From an uncultured Acinetobacter sp. (GTDB lineage Bacteria; Pseudomonadota; Gammaproteobacteria; Pseudomonadales; Moraxellaceae), in the NCBI RefSeq assembly GCF_947624825.1, contig NZ_CANQLZ010000002.1, positions 1 through 64,000 on the forward strand: 64,000 bases of DNA, in the 5' to 3' direction. Shown here in pieces: positions 18,381 through 28,950 of this stretch. Under the pieces are notes generated by a model that made no database searches, was not told the DNA's origin, and was given only the letters and a program-made list of their open reading frames with translations. The position numbers and the translations under genes are program-made. Numbering within the stretch: the stretch's first letter is position 1; each line of letters begins with the position of its first letter.

Positions 18381-18409
18381 AAAAAACCTGATCGAAATCA
18401 GGTTTTTTT
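18381..18409. terminator. Terminator of the first TonB receptor gene
   Basis: The stem AACCTGAT / ATCAGGTT with a CGAA loop is flanked by A and T runs and sits just downstream of the receptor stop codon. Confidence 0.88.
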
Positions 18410-18422
18410 AAGTCAGTTAAAA

Positions 18423-20546
18423 TTAGAAGTCATAAGACACAGACAACCAATAGTTACGACCCGCTAAATATGTACCTGAGGTGCTACGACCTGTTGATAG
18501 ATATTTATAACCCACCACACCATTTGAGGTTTTATTTTCAGTAAAGTCTTTATCTAATAGGTTGTTGATTGCCATATTAAAACGTAATTGATCATTGACT
18601 GAATAACTTGAACCTAGATTAAATAAGTTGTAGCCAGCAAATTTGTTGCCATACAGTTTATAGACTTCTAGGTTGTCGCCTGCAGTTGGAGTGCTGGTAA
18701 AGCGCGTGCGGCTTGACTTATATTCATGCTGTAACCAAATATCCATAGCAGGATTAACATGCCAAGTAGATGTTAAATTAAAAGCATCTCTTGGATTGTT
18801 GTTGTAGTACAACCCTTCATTGTTGCCATCGGTAATTTCACTTTTTGTGTAAGTGTATGCAGCTTTAAGATCCCACTCTGGCAAAATTGTATACTGTAAT
18901 GCCGCTTCTGCACCATAAACTTTGGCTTCATTGGCGTTCATGTCTTGTGAGCATTCTTCTACAGGGCAAGTGGATTGACCTGAAATGTCAGTGTTGACAA
19001 TTGCATCTTCAATTTGGTTATAAAATGCAGTGGCCGAGAAGTTGAGTTGATCGGTTGGTTGTAAGTTAAAACCAAGCTCATAGTTGGTTGACTTTTCAGG
19101 TTTCAGGTTTGGGTTACCAAACACATAAGTTTCCCCCTGACCACTCATGTCAATCAAACCATTTTCGAGCGCTTTGGCTGATGGTGCTTTGTAGCCTGTG
19201 GTGATACCGCCTTTTACAGTTAATATGTCATTGGTATTCCAAACTAAATAAGCACGTGGACTAAAGTGACCACCAAAGCCTGCATGATCTTCATAACGAC
19301 CACCAAAAGTGAGGCTGAGAGTATCTAATAGACGCCATTCATCTTCAGCATAGATTGACCATGAATCTTTATCAAAGCTGTCTTTATTGGTGATGTGTTG
19401 GGCAATATTGTCTTCAATTTCTTGCTTTTTAAACTCAAAACCACCGGTCACTTTATGATTGGCAATTTGTGAAACAATTTGGCTGTCTAAGACTAAATCT
19501 GTGCTTTTAAGGACACGCTTGCTACCAATAAGCGGATCGGTACTGCCTACAGGAAAGGCCTCTGTTGGTAAAGTACGTCCTTGAGTTTGTGTTTGTGAAT
19601 GGCTTAAGTAGGTTTTCCAACGTCCAAAGTCATAGTCACCTTCATGACCTACGGCAATTTGGTCACGCGAGAATTCAAGTTCATCGGCATAACCGTTTGC
19701 TTTTTTTGCTGTATCTTGACTGCCTAAACGGTTGTCAGAGTTATCGTAATTTTGTACCGACTGGAAACCATCGACCCAAAGTGAGTTTTGGTTGTCTATT
19801 TTATAGGTGAGTTTGGCACCGACATCATAGTTTTCGGCGCTGGTTGGGCGTGGATCGCGTGCAGTACCTTTGCCAATACGCTCAGATTCACCACGATCGT
19901 AGTAGCTACCACGCAGTTGTACCCCTAATTTATCGTCAATTAATGGACCATTGAGTAAAAAGCTAGTTTTCCAAGAATCAGCTTCAGCTCCGCTGTCCAT
20001 GACATTACCACTTACGGTAATGTTACCATTCCATGTGTCAGATACTTTTTTAGTGATGATGTTAATGACACCACCCATTGCATCTGAACCATAAAGGGTA
20101 GACATTGGACCACGAATCACTTCAATACGTTCAATCGCCGATAACGGTGGCATAAAGCTGGTTGCAGCTTCTGAAAAACCATTAGGCATAATGGCATCAC
20201 TTGCTGTGGTTTGGCGACGTCCATCAATTAAAATCAGGGTATCAGCAGCATCCATACCACGAATGCTGACATTTAAACCACCGGTCTTACCCACGCCATT
20301 TCTAACATCAATTCCCGGAACATCAGCCAAGAGATCAGCAATGCTGGTCGCATTTTTCTTTTCAATATCTTCTTGAGTGATGACACTAATAGAAGCAGGG
20401 GCATTTTTAATATCTTGTTCAAAACCTGCTGCTGACACCACAATGGTAGACAGTTGATGTGGAGCATCTGCGGTATTGGCAAAAGCAGTACCTGAGGCAA
20501 CTGCCAACACGGCAAGAGTGAGTGGTTTTAATGTAAATTGACTCAT
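18423..20546 (-). CDS. TonB-dependent catecholate-type siderophore receptor (CirA/FepA-like)
   Basis: This is an outer-membrane beta-barrel for uptake of an iron-siderophore complex powered by TonB. The 707-residue protein has a signal peptide (MSQFTLKPLTLAVLAVASGTAFA) and a TonB-box-like STIVVSAAG. Its plug domain shows NAPASISVITQEDI, SIRGMDAADTLILIDGRRQ and ERIEVIRGPMSTLYGSDAMGGVINIITKK, and the barrel ends in a terminal phenylalanine (LSVSYDF). The ATG at 20546 is preferred over 20558. The neighbouring gene is a clear paralogue. The ligand cannot be named from sequence. Confidence 0.92.
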   Translation of the reverse strand: MSQFTLKPLTLAVLAVASGTAFANTADAPHQLSTIVVSAAGFEQDIKNAPASISVITQEDIEKKNATSIADLLADVPGIDVRNGVGKTGGLNVSIRGMDAADTLILIDGRRQTTASDAIMPNGFSEAATSFMPPLSAIERIEVIRGPMSTLYGSDAMGGVINIITKKVSDTWNGNITVSGNVMDSGAEADSWKTSFLLNGPLIDDKLGVQLRGSYYDRGESERIGKGTARDPRPTSAENYDVGAKLTYKIDNQNSLWVDGFQSVQNYDNSDNRLGSQDTAKKANGYADELEFSRDQIAVGHEGDYDFGRWKTYLSHSQTQTQGRTLPTEAFPVGSTDPLIGSKRVLKSTDLVLDSQIVSQIANHKVTGGFEFKKQEIEDNIAQHITNKDSFDKDSWSIYAEDEWRLLDTLSLTFGGRYEDHAGFGGHFSPRAYLVWNTNDILTVKGGITTGYKAPSAKALENGLIDMSGQGETYVFGNPNLKPEKSTNYELGFNLQPTDQLNFSATAFYNQIEDAIVNTDISGQSTCPVEECSQDMNANEAKVYGAEAALQYTILPEWDLKAAYTYTKSEITDGNNEGLYYNNNPRDAFNLTSTWHVNPAMDIWLQHEYKSSRTRFTSTPTAGDNLEVYKLYGNKFAGYNLFNLGSSYSVNDQLRFNMAINNLLDKDFTENKTSNGVVGYKYLSTGRSTSGTYLAGRNYWLSVSYDF

Positions 20547-20583
20547 ATGAAATTCCAAACATGGACAGCCTAACAGCGTTATG

Positions 20584-20602
20584 TGGAATAATAATGATTA
20601 AA
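20584..20602 (-). promoter_or_regulatory. Fur-box-like site upstream of first TonB receptor
   Basis: TGGAATAATAATGATTAAA matches the palindromic Fur consensus at about 12 of 19 positions and lies about 40 bp before the start codon. The match is moderate, but it fits an iron-repressed receptor. Confidence 0.45.
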
Positions 20603-20727
20603 GTTCTCAACTACAATCTGATTTTGAGTTTAAAAAAACGATCGTGAGTGATTTTTTTGAGTTATGAATCTGAATTTTATCTATTTTATACTTAACAATC
20701 CTTTGAAATGATTTGCAATATTTGTAT

Positions 20728-20760
20728 CTAGCCCTCTAAGTTGAGGGCTAGGTTTTTTAT
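20728..20760. terminator. Hairpin downstream of second TonB receptor
   Basis: The stem TAGCCCTC / GAGGGCTA has a short loop. The T run is on the plus side and an A run precedes it on the minus strand, so as a terminator for the minus-strand receptor gene it lacks a U tract. It may still slow or stop transcription between the two receptors. Confidence 0.5.
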
Positions 20761-20767
20761 TTAAGTT

Positions 20768-23068
20768 TTAGAATTTGGTATTTAAACTTAACCAATAACT
20801 GCGTGATTTTTCTTTGTTGTTATAGTCATCAAGATAGCTTGGTGTATAGCTGCCATCGTTATTGGGCTTAAAGGTGGTGCTGTAGCTGGTAAAGTCTTCA
20901 TCCAATAGGTTATTTACCCGTGCATTCAGGGTAAAAGTATCATTGATTTTATATGAACCTCCTAAATGCAGCACGGTTGCATTTTTATAATATAAGGCTT
21001 GATTGGTGGTGGTATCCATTTGACGGAAACGATCACCACGATATTCTGTGGTTAAGAATAAATTGACAGCATCATTGGCAATCCAATCTAAAGTGGCATT
21101 GGCCATGTGCTTGGCTGCATTACCATAAGGACGGCCCTTATTCACGCCACTTTTTTGCTCGCTGTCAGTATAAGTATAGTTGGCACGTAAAGACACTTGA
21201 TCAAGCATTTGCCACTTGCCGGCAACCTCAACCCCTTGAATAATGACTTCATCAATATTGGTGGTGCGGTTGGCTGAAGAATAACCAAGCTCTGCGTATT
21301 CACCTGTATTGGCACAGACTAGACCTGATGTACCACCACACGGTTGCGAGCTAATTTTATCTTCAAAAATATTATGGAAAATCGTGGCATTCAAATGATG
21401 ACCGGCTGGATGCTGCCAGTAGGCTGCTAATTCTGAACTGATACTGGTTTCAGGTTTTAAATCGGGGTTACCAAAGTTTGGTGTAGTGCCTTGTCCACCA
21501 AAACCGACAACTCCTTCATACAGTTGCGTGGTTTTAGGTGTTTTATAGCCGGTACTCACACCACCTTTAATGGTTAAGGCATCATTGATGTCATAAACGC
21601 CATATAAGCGCGGACTGAGTTGATCACCAAAGATTTCGTGATTGTCATAGCGTAAGCCTGTGGTTAAGGCAAATGGCTGCGTGATTTGCCAAGTGTCTTC
21701 GGCAAATAAAGACCACATATTATGCTCTTGTGATTGTGTTGGTTTTCCTGATTCCATCCCAAATACACCATCGGTGAGTTCACCTTGAATCACTTGTGTA
21801 CCTAAAATGACATTGTGTTCACCTGCCCATTGAAAAGGTAGTTTAATGTTGGCATCTAGGGTGTATTGCTCACTTTGTAAGGTGCGTTCAGGACGCGGCA
21901 GGAATGTCGCGGCTGCAATGGTTTTACGTTGTTCTTCGCTTAAACCTGCATAATCATTGGTGGCATTGAGCATGTCTAATAAATGCTGACGTTCTGCTAC
22001 AGTAAACGGCAGGGTACGACCATGATTATTGGTTTTAACATGGGCTAAAGACACAAAGCTTTTGCCAATATCCCAATCACCTTCATGAGTTAAAGACCAT
22101 GTGTCACGTGTGAAGCGTTGTTCGGCTTGATAACCTACGCGTGGATCGGCACGATCACAAGGTTTATCAAGACTACATTTTTGACGCCAAATGCTGTCAA
22201 TACTATCTAAGGTTCCCAATTGTGCTTGGTCGTTGTCATATTCTTGGCGCGAGCGATCTATATCAGCCCATAGGCTTTGATTGGGGTTAATGTTCCATGA
22301 CAAACGTGCACCATAAGACATATTGTCATTGTTTACGGTACGTCCACCACCGCCAAAACCTAAGCCACGTGTATGCACGACACCACTAGGATCAGTTACA
22401 GGGGCATAACTTGGATTGGATTCATCACGTTCATACAGGCTACCACGTACAGTTAAGCCTAATTTATCCTTAATTAAAGGTCCCATCACATTAAAGTCGA
22501 TGGTTTGATCTTCACCAAATGCATCATTTTCTTCAAAAGTACGGCTATGGGTCACCGAGCCTGTCCATGTGTCAGTGACTTTTTTGGTAATAATATTAAT
22601 CACACCACCCATGGCATCGGCACCATAAAGCGTTGAGGCAGGCCCACGAATCACTTCAATCCGTTCAATGGCATCAAGTGGTGGAATATGGTTAAACTGA
22701 TTACCGCTAAAACTGTTGGGATAAATATCGCCGTGGTTATTTTGGCGTTTGCCATCTACCAAAATTAAGGTGTAGTCACTGCCCATACCACGCATTGAAA
22801 TTGAGCCTTGACCGGTTTTGTCATTGGTTTCCCCAATATCAACCCCTTCTAATTCGCGTACCGCATCTAATAAAGTCATGTATGGCTTTTTGGTCAGCTG
22901 CTCTTGGGTGATGACTGAAATACTAGCAGGGGCATCGGTAATTTTTTGTTCATAACCGGCAGCAGACACCACGATGGTGTCAAGTTGGGTGGGTGAAGCA
23001 TGCACAAACACAGATGTGCTGATGGTCAAAAGCGCAAGACTTAGCGGGCGTAATCTGAAGGGATGCAT
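20768..23068 (-). CDS. TonB-dependent siderophore receptor (CirA/FepA-like), second copy
   Basis: This 766-residue outer-membrane receptor has a signal peptide (MHPFRLRPLSLALLTISTSVFVHA) and the TonB-box-like LDTIVVSAAG. The plug motifs are DAPASISVITQEQL, SMRGMGSDYTLILVDGKRQ and IEVIRGPASTLYGADAMGGVINIITKK, and the C-terminus is the barrel-type LSLNTKF. It is longer than its neighbour, mainly through larger extracellular loops. ATG at 23068 gives the best signal peptide start. A good Fur box lies about 80 bp upstream. Iron-siderophore uptake is inferred from the family; the substrate is unknown. Confidence 0.92.
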   Translation of the reverse strand: MHPFRLRPLSLALLTISTSVFVHASPTQLDTIVVSAAGYEQKITDAPASISVITQEQLTKKPYMTLLDAVRELEGVDIGETNDKTGQGSISMRGMGSDYTLILVDGKRQNNHGDIYPNSFSGNQFNHIPPLDAIERIEVIRGPASTLYGADAMGGVINIITKKVTDTWTGSVTHSRTFEENDAFGEDQTIDFNVMGPLIKDKLGLTVRGSLYERDESNPSYAPVTDPSGVVHTRGLGFGGGGRTVNNDNMSYGARLSWNINPNQSLWADIDRSRQEYDNDQAQLGTLDSIDSIWRQKCSLDKPCDRADPRVGYQAEQRFTRDTWSLTHEGDWDIGKSFVSLAHVKTNNHGRTLPFTVAERQHLLDMLNATNDYAGLSEEQRKTIAAATFLPRPERTLQSEQYTLDANIKLPFQWAGEHNVILGTQVIQGELTDGVFGMESGKPTQSQEHNMWSLFAEDTWQITQPFALTTGLRYDNHEIFGDQLSPRLYGVYDINDALTIKGGVSTGYKTPKTTQLYEGVVGFGGQGTTPNFGNPDLKPETSISSELAAYWQHPAGHHLNATIFHNIFEDKISSQPCGGTSGLVCANTGEYAELGYSSANRTTNIDEVIIQGVEVAGKWQMLDQVSLRANYTYTDSEQKSGVNKGRPYGNAAKHMANATLDWIANDAVNLFLTTEYRGDRFRQMDTTTNQALYYKNATVLHLGGSYKINDTFTLNARVNNLLDEDFTSYSTTFKPNNDGSYTPSYLDDYNNKEKSRSYWLSLNTKF

Positions 23069-23146
23069 AGCTCTCAATTTCCGTATTTATGGCTGTATTA
23101 GAATAGTTTTGAGTACGTGGTATCAAATATTGGTGCTAATACTATT

Positions 23147-23165
23147 AATAATAATTATCATTTGC
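23147..23165 (-). promoter_or_regulatory. Fur box upstream of second TonB receptor
   Basis: On the minus strand GCAAATGATAATTATTATT matches 15 of 19 positions of the palindromic Fur consensus GATAATGATAATCATTATC. Its position is consistent with iron-dependent repression of the receptor gene. Confidence 0.72.
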
Positions 23166-23268
23166 AATAAATAATACACAAAAATATCAAGATTAAATAA
23201 CAGCGTTGACTTGAATATAGATAAATTACCCCAATAAAAAAGAAAAATTACCCCTGAAAAATGTGGTT

Positions 23269-23297
23269 TTGTATATATTGAATTGTTGTCATATAAT
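23269..23297 (+). promoter_or_regulatory. Candidate tig promoter
   Basis: A perfect -10 TATAAT (23292-23297) has a weak -35 (TTGTAT) at 17-bp spacing. It lies 44 bp before the trigger factor start. Confidence 0.55.
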
Positions 23298-23340
23298 ATG
23301 GCACTTTTTTTAAACCTTTCACTAAAATATCGAGGAAGCC

Positions 23341-24672
23341 ATGCAAGTAACTTCTGAAGCGGTTTCGGGCGTTGCCCGTCGTTTAAATGTATCTGTACCG
23401 ACGAGCCGTATTAACGAGCAATTTGAAGCTCGCTTGAAACGCACTGCCAAAACTGTAAAGATCAACGGCTTCCGTCAAGGTAAAGTGCCTGTAAACGTTG
23501 TACGTCGTGAATATGGCGCGGGTATCTACCAAGAAGTCGTAAACGACATTATCCGTGACACCGTGTTTGAAGCGATTCAGCAAGAAAAAATCAATGCTGT
23601 TGGTATGCCAAACATTGAAAAAACTGAAATGAAAGACGACGCGCTTGTATACGAAGCAACAGTTGAAGTTTACCCAGAAGTTGAGGTGAAGTTCGAAGGT
23701 TTAGCGGTTGAGCGTAAAGCGACAACTGTAAACGACAAAGACGTTGATCAAATGATCGAAAACCTACAAAAGCAACGCGCAGGTTGGGCAGACACTAAAG
23801 GCATGGCGAAAAAAGACATGCAAGTGACGTTTGACTTTGAAGGTTCAATCGACGGCGAAAAATTTGAAGGCGGTTCTTCTGAAGACTTCAAACTAGTTTT
23901 AGGTTCAGGTCGTATGATCCCGGGCTTCGAAGACGGCATCGTTGGTATGAAGAAAGGCGAAGAGAAAGTAATTGATGTTACTTTCCCTGAAGACTACCAA
24001 GCTGCAAACCTTGCAGGTAAAACTGCACAGTTCAAAATTACTTTAAAGCAAGTTGAAAAACAAAAGCTTCCAGAAATTGATGCTGAATTCTTAAAAGTAT
24101 TTGGCGTATCTGAAGAAGAAGGCGTTGAAAAACTTAAAGCTGACGTGCGTAAAAACATGGAACGCGAAGTAACAAACGGTCTTCGTAACCAAGTGAAAGG
24201 TGCAACTTTTGATGCACTTGTTGCAGCTAACGAAATCGAAGTTCCAGAAGCAATGTTAACGCAAGAAATCGAGCGTCAACGTCAACAAATGATCCAACAG
24301 TTCACACAACAGTTTGGTGCTCAAGGCGCGAAAGCATTTGATTCAAGCATGCTTCCGGATGACCTTTTCAAAGAGCAAGCTGAAAAATCAGTGAAACTTG
24401 GCGTATTAGTCAGCAAAGTATTGGCTGATGCGAAAATTGAAGTTGATCCTGCTCGTGTAGAAGCGTATATCGCTGACATGGCATCTTCTTACGAAGATCC
24501 AACTGAAGTGATTGAATACTTCAACAACGACAAACAACAACGCGCGCAAATCGAAGCTGTTGTTTTAGAAGATCAAGTTGTAGATTACATTTTAGCTGCG
24601 GCTCAAGTGACTGAAACAACTGTAAGCTATGAAGACTTGTTAAAAGAGCAGCAAGCTCGTCAACAAGGCTAA
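23341..24672 (+). CDS. tig: Trigger factor
   Basis: Trigger factor is the ribosome-bound chaperone and prolyl isomerase that meets nascent chains. The 443-residue protein has the N-terminal ribosome-docking segment ([16 protein letters not shown] carries the signature loop), a central FKBP-like domain at about residues 155-245 ([35 protein letters not shown]) and a helical C-terminal domain. AGGAAG supports the ATG. It is followed by clpP and clpX, the usual proteobacterial order. Confidence 0.97.
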   Translation: MQVTSEAVSGVARRLNVSVPTSRINEQFEARLKRTAKTVKINGFRQGKVPVNVVRREYGAGIYQEVVNDIIRDTVFEAIQQEKINAVGMPNIEKTEMKDDALVYEATVEVYPEVEVKFEGLAVERKATTVNDKDVDQMIENLQKQRAGWADTKGMAKKDMQVTFDFEGSIDGEKFEGGSSEDFKLVLGSGRMIPGFEDGIVGMKKGEEKVIDVTFPEDYQAANLAGKTAQFKITLKQVEKQKLPEIDAEFLKVFGVSEEEGVEKLKADVRKNMEREVTNGLRNQVKGATFDALVAANEIEVPEAMLTQEIERQRQQMIQQFTQQFGAQGAKAFDSSMLPDDLFKEQAEKSVKLGVLVSKVLADAKIEVDPARVEAYIADMASSYEDPTEVIEYFNNDKQQRAQIEAVVLEDQVVDYILAAAQVTETTVSYEDLLKEQQARQQG

Positions 24673-24685
24673 TTGCTAGATCAAG

Positions 24686-24718
24686 AAAAAAGGCGCTGAT
24701 AGCGCCTTTTTTTTTATA
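24686..24718 (+). terminator. tig terminator
   Basis: The stem AAAGGCGCT / AGCGCCTTT has a three-base loop and a long T run. Confidence 0.9.
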
Positions 24719-24858
24719 TTTCGAGGCTTTGTGTTCTTCACAAAACTTATGCAAAAAACCGCAATGATTTATTTGTGAATCTTTTGCAATTTAATGAATT
24801 ATCCCTCATATTGTGACTATGAGTGCAGTCACAAAAAATTTTAGGAATAATTAAACTT

Positions 24859-25464
24859 ATGTACGTTCCAACTATTGATAACGCCTTAGTCCCAATGGTG
24901 GTAGAACAGTCATCGCGTGGTGAACGTTCTTTTGATATTTATTCACGTTTATTACGTGAGCGTGTCATTTTTATGACCGGTGAAGTTGAAGACAATATGG
25001 CGAACTTAATTGTGGCGCAAATGTTGTTTTTAGAAGCTGAAAACCCAGACAAAGATATTCATTTATATATCAACTCTCCGGGCGGTTCAGTGACTGCAGG
25101 TATGGCAATTTACGACACCATGCAATTTATCAAGCCTGATGTGGTCACCTATTGTATGGGTCAAGCTGCATCTATGGGTGCATTTTTACTCAATGCAGGT
25201 GCGAAGGGTAAGCGTTATTGCTTAGAAAATGCCCGTGTGATGATTCATCAACCATTGGGTGGTTTCCGTGGTCAAGCATCTGATATTGAAATTCATGCCC
25301 GTGAAATTTTATTTATTAAAGAACGCTTAAACCGCTTAATGGCGGAACACAGCGGTCAAGACTATGAAAAAGTTGCACGCGACACCGATCGTGATAACTT
25401 TATGACAGCTGAGCAAGCGAAAGAATACGGCTTAGTGGACGCAGTATTATCTAAACGTCCTTAA
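24859..25464 (+). CDS. clpP: ATP-dependent Clp protease proteolytic subunit
   Basis: ClpP forms the tetradecameric serine protease chamber used with ClpX or ClpA. From ATG 24859 ([17 protein letters not shown]) the protein has 201 residues, with the catalytic serine at S105 in [11 protein letters not shown] and histidine at H130 in VMIHQPLGG. The ORF track start 36 nt earlier adds an unlikely N-terminus; TTAGGAATAA supports 24859. clpX follows 29 nt downstream. Confidence 0.97.
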   Translation: MYVPTIDNALVPMVVEQSSRGERSFDIYSRLLRERVIFMTGEVEDNMANLIVAQMLFLEAENPDKDIHLYINSPGGSVTAGMAIYDTMQFIKPDVVTYCMGQAASMGAFLLNAGAKGKRYCLENARVMIHQPLGGFRGQASDIEIHAREILFIKERLNRLMAEHSGQDYEKVARDTDRDNFMTAEQAKEYGLVDAVLSKRP

Positions 25465-25493
25465 GTTTTTCCCTTTTAGATATTGGAGTGAAT

Positions 25494-26801
25494 ATGTCCG
25501 AACATCCTCAAGGACAAAAGCATTGTTCATTTTGCGGTAAAACGCAGTCTGAAGTCGGGAAACTGATTGCAGGCGAGGACGCATACATCTGTAATGAATG
25601 TGTCGACGTATGCTTAGACCTCGTACAAACCAGCCAACAAGTGGATGCTGGGGATTGGGCGGCAAAACCGTTACCAAAACCACATGAAATTCGTGCGGCG
25701 CTTGATCAATATGTGATTGGGCAAGATGTAGCCAAGAAAACTTTATCTGTTGCGGTATACAACCATTACAAGCGTTTAAAAGTGACCCATAACGGTCAAA
25801 AACGTCAAGATGGGGTAGAAATTGCCAAAAGTAATATCTTGCTTGTAGGACCGACTGGTTCAGGTAAAACCTTGCTGGCACAAACCTTAGCGCGTTTACT
25901 GGATGTACCCTTTGCAATGGCAGATGCCACCACCTTAACCGAAGCTGGTTATGTGGGTGAAGATGTTGAAAACATCGTGCAAAAGCTGTTACAAAAAGCC
26001 GATTATGATGTAGAAAAAGCTGAAAAAGGCATTATCTACATCGATGAAATCGACAAAATTACCCGTAAATCAGAAAATCCTTCTATCACTCGTGATGTGT
26101 CTGGTGAGGGCGTACAGCAAGCCCTGTTAAAAATGATTGAAGGTACAGTGGCTTCAATTCCACCACAAGGTGGGCGTAAACATCCACAACAAGAGTTTAT
26201 TCAGGTAGATACCTCAAACATCTTATTTATTTGTGGTGGTGCGTTCTCAGGTCTTGAGAAAATTGTACAGCAGCGTCAAGAAAAAGGTGGCATTGGCTTT
26301 ACTGCAGAAGTGCGTAAAAAAGATGAAACCAAAAAGCTGTCTGATTTGTTCCGTCAAGTTGAAGCAACTGACTTAGTGAAATTTGGTCTTATTCCAGAGT
26401 TCATTGGTCGTTTGCCAGTCATTGCAACCTTAGATGAATTAGATTTAGATGCTTTATTGCAAATTTTGACTGAGCCTAAAAATGCCTTGACCCGTCAATA
26501 CGAATATTTATTCGAGATGGAAGATGTCGATTTAGTCTTTGATGAAGATGCGTTACGTGCAGTGGCCAAAAAAGCCTTAGAGCGTAATACAGGTGCTCGT
26601 GGTTTACGTTCTATTTTAGAAAACGTACTACTTGAAACCATGTACGACTTACCAAGCCAAGACGGTGTAGGTACAGTTGTGGTGACGGCGGCTGTAATTA
26701 ATGAAGGTGCTAAACCTGAATTTAAAGCAGAGCGTCAAGCCAAAGCAGATATTGTTGAAGAAGCAAAAACTGATCTTAAATTGGTCAATAAAACGGCTTA
26801 A
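25494..26801 (+). CDS. clpX: ATP-dependent Clp protease ATP-binding subunit ClpX
   Basis: ClpX is the AAA+ unfoldase that feeds ClpP. The 435-residue protein has an N-terminal C4 zinc domain (CSFCGKTQ then CNECVDVC), a Walker A GPTGSGKT, Walker [11 protein letters not shown], a pore-loop segment and the sensor region [15 protein letters not shown] 25494 has the Shine-Dalgarno TTGGAGTG, while the ORF track start is a GTG two codons earlier. It is co-oriented with clpP. Confidence 0.97.
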   Translation: MSEHPQGQKHCSFCGKTQSEVGKLIAGEDAYICNECVDVCLDLVQTSQQVDAGDWAAKPLPKPHEIRAALDQYVIGQDVAKKTLSVAVYNHYKRLKVTHNGQKRQDGVEIAKSNILLVGPTGSGKTLLAQTLARLLDVPFAMADATTLTEAGYVGEDVENIVQKLLQKADYDVEKAEKGIIYIDEIDKITRKSENPSITRDVSGEGVQQALLKMIEGTVASIPPQGGRKHPQQEFIQVDTSNILFICGGAFSGLEKIVQQRQEKGGIGFTAEVRKKDETKKLSDLFRQVEATDLVKFGLIPEFIGRLPVIATLDELDLDALLQILTEPKNALTRQYEYLFEMEDVDLVFDEDALRAVAKKALERNTGARGLRSILENVLLETMYDLPSQDGVGTVVVTAAVINEGAKPEFKAERQAKADIVEEAKTDLKLVNKTA

Positions 26802-26811
26802 TTCAACAGTG

Positions 26812-26842
26812 AAAAAAACGTGCCATTTGGCACGTTTTTTTT
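26812..26842. terminator. Bidirectional terminator after clpX
   Basis: The stem AACGTGCC / GGCACGTT with an ATTT loop is flanked by A and T runs, between clpX and the converging DUF2059 gene. Confidence 0.9.
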
Positions 26843-26844
26843 GG

Positions 26845-27360
26845 CTATTTTTTCTCAAGTTGCTTTAGTTGTTGTTCAATTGGGGCAAAATCTTGTCCAG
26901 CTTGCTTGAGTAATTCAGCTAAACGCTGATTGGTGATTTGACTCATACGCAATGCCAATGCGGGACTTTTATTTAAAATAGATTGTCCAACTTCACTTTC
27001 ATAAAACTTAATTTGGGCTTGAATTTCTTGAGTGCTAAAGGTGTCTTGATAAGCTTGAATATACAACGGTTTTAAAGTTGACCATGACATACTGTGAAGG
27101 CTGGTTTGATACATTTGTTCAGCAAGTTGGCGAGCTACAGCTTGTTCTTGTGGATTAAGCTGTGATTTTTGCAAACGATATTGGATAGCAATCTCTGCTT
27201 GTTGTTGTAACTGAGGTTTAAGCTGTCGCAAGGTTTGTGATGTTAAAGATTCTACTTGTGTTACTGTAAATAGTTTTTCAACTTGTTGTGGTGTTGCAGA
27301 TGCTGCAAAAGTGAAATGACTGCTCAACAGTAGGGTAGAGATTAGAATAATTTTTTTCAT
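26845..27360 (-). CDS. DUF2059-type secreted protein
   Basis: The 171-residue protein has a Sec signal peptide (MKKIILISTLLLSSHFTFA) and a mature helical domain. The block IQAYQDTFSTQEIQAQIKFYESEVGQSILNKSP is characteristic of DUF2059, a periplasmic family without known function. It is transcribed alone between two terminators. Family recognition is by the FYxSxxGQ-like motif. Confidence 0.82.
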   Translation of the reverse strand: MKKIILISTLLLSSHFTFAASATPQQVEKLFTVTQVESLTSQTLRQLKPQLQQQAEIAIQYRLQKSQLNPQEQAVARQLAEQMYQTSLHSMSWSTLKPLYIQAYQDTFSTQEIQAQIKFYESEVGQSILNKSPALALRMSQITNQRLAELLKQAGQDFAPIEQQLKQLEKK

Positions 27361-27380
27361 GTGAATTAGACTTAAATAAA

Positions 27381-27408
27381 AAAAGCACCCTCACTATAGG
27401 GTGCTTTT
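27381..27408 (-). terminator. fumA terminator
   Basis: The stem AAAAGCACCC / GGGTGCTTTT is followed on the minus strand by a T tract, immediately after the fumarase stop. Confidence 0.88.
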
Positions 27409-27423
27409 GATTATTTTGGCAAA

Positions 27424-28950
27424 TTATTGCGCAGCAGCATCAACTACTGGAATCTTACCAATTTTAGCTTGCCAAATTTTTGGTGCAGTTGCGTGTACAG
27501 ATGTACCATTTACGTCAACCGCCACAGATACAGGCATGTCTTTTACAACAAACTTGTAGATCGCTTCCATACCTAAATCAGCAAAGGCAACCACTTCAGC
27601 TTCACGGATGGCTTTTGATACTAAGTATGCAGCGCCACCAACAGCCATTAAATAGGTTGTTTGCGTGTCTTTAATTGCTTCGATTGCAGAAGGACCACGT
27701 TCAGCTTTACCAATCATACCGTAAAGACCAGTCGCTTCTAATACTTGACGCGTGAATTTATCCATACGTGTTGCAGTGGTTGGGCCTGCAGGACCTACAA
27801 CTTCGTCACCGACTGGATCAACAGGGCCTACGTAGTAAATGAACTTACCTTTAAGATCTACAGGAAGTTCTTCACCGTTGTTTAACATATCCACCATACG
27901 TTTGTGAGCCGCGTCACGACCTGTATAGATGGTACCGTTAAGCAATAATGTATCGCCTGGTTGCCAAGCGTTCATTTCTTCTTGGGTAATATTGTCTAAA
28001 TCAACACGCTTAGATGTTGAAGAATCCCAAGTCACTTCAGGATAGTCTTCAAGTTTTGGTGCAATGATATTTGCAACACCTGAACCATCAAGCGTGAAGT
28101 GTGCATGACGCGTTGCAGCACAGTTTGGAATCATACCGACTGGTTTGCCCGCAGCGTGACATGGGTAGTCTTTGATTTTAATATCAAGAACTGTGGTTAA
28201 ACCACCAAGACCTTGAGCACCAATACCAAGCGCGTTGACTTTTTCGAAGATTTCAATACGAAGCTCTTCCATTTTACTTTGTGGACCACGACGAAGTAAC
28301 TCGTCCATGTTGATCTCTTCCATCAATGCTTCTTTAGCAAGCATCATGGCTTTTTCAGCAGTACCACCAATACCAATACCCAACATACCTGGTGGACACC
28401 AGCCTGCACCCATAGTTGGTACAGTTTTTAATACCCAATCCACGATTGAGTCAGATGGATTCAGCATGGCAAGTTTAGATTTGTTTTCTGAACCACCACC
28501 TTTTGCTGCTACAGTGATATCGACTTTGTTACCCGGAACAAGTTTGTGGTAGATCACAGCAGGGGTGTTATCTTTGGTATTTTTACGACCAAATGCAGGG
28601 TCAGCAAGTACAGAGGCACGTAATACGTTTGAGTTCTCTAGGTAACCTTGACGTACACCTTCGTTAATTGCATCGTCTAGGCTCATGGTTAAATCAAATT
28701 TAACGTCCATGCCCACTTCAACGAATACGTTGACGATACCAGTATCTTGGCAGATTGGGCGGTGGCCTTCTGCACACATACGAGAGTTAATTAAGATTTG
28801 TGCAATTGCATCTTTAGCAGCTTTGTTTTCTTCGCGGTCATACGCACGGCTCATCGCTTGAATGAAGTCTTGTGGATGATAGTAAGAAATAAACTGAAGC
28901 GCATCTTTAACCGATGTGATCAAGTCATCTTGCTTGATAATAGTTGTCAT
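27424..28950 (-). CDS. fumA: Class I ([4Fe-4S]) fumarate hydratase
   Basis: This enzyme interconverts fumarate and malate in the TCA cycle. The 508-residue single-chain protein has an N-terminal alpha-type region (SRMCAEGHRPICQDTGIVNVFVEVG, GGGSENKSKLAMLNPSD, GAGWCPPGMLGIGIGG) and a C-terminal beta-type region (GTIYTGRDAAHKRM, VGPAGPTTATRMDKFT). The cysteines in the first part fit the cluster ligands. The class I enzyme is oxygen sensitive, unlike FumC. The symbol is by family; paralogue naming (fumA or fumB) cannot be resolved here. Confidence 0.93.
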   Translation of the reverse strand: MTTIIKQDDLITSVKDALQFISYYHPQDFIQAMSRAYDREENKAAKDAIAQILINSRMCAEGHRPICQDTGIVNVFVEVGMDVKFDLTMSLDDAINEGVRQGYLENSNVLRASVLADPAFGRKNTKDNTPAVIYHKLVPGNKVDITVAAKGGGSENKSKLAMLNPSDSIVDWVLKTVPTMGAGWCPPGMLGIGIGGTAEKAMMLAKEALMEEINMDELLRRGPQSKMEELRIEIFEKVNALGIGAQGLGGLTTVLDIKIKDYPCHAAGKPVGMIPNCAATRHAHFTLDGSGVANIIAPKLEDYPEVTWDSSTSKRVDLDNITQEEMNAWQPGDTLLLNGTIYTGRDAAHKRMVDMLNNGEELPVDLKGKFIYYVGPVDPVGDEVVGPAGPTTATRMDKFTRQVLEATGLYGMIGKAERGPSAIEAIKDTQTTYLMAVGGAAYLVSKAIREAEVVAFADLGMEAIYKFVVKDMPVSVAVDVNGTSVHATAPKIWQAKIGKIPVVDAAAQ

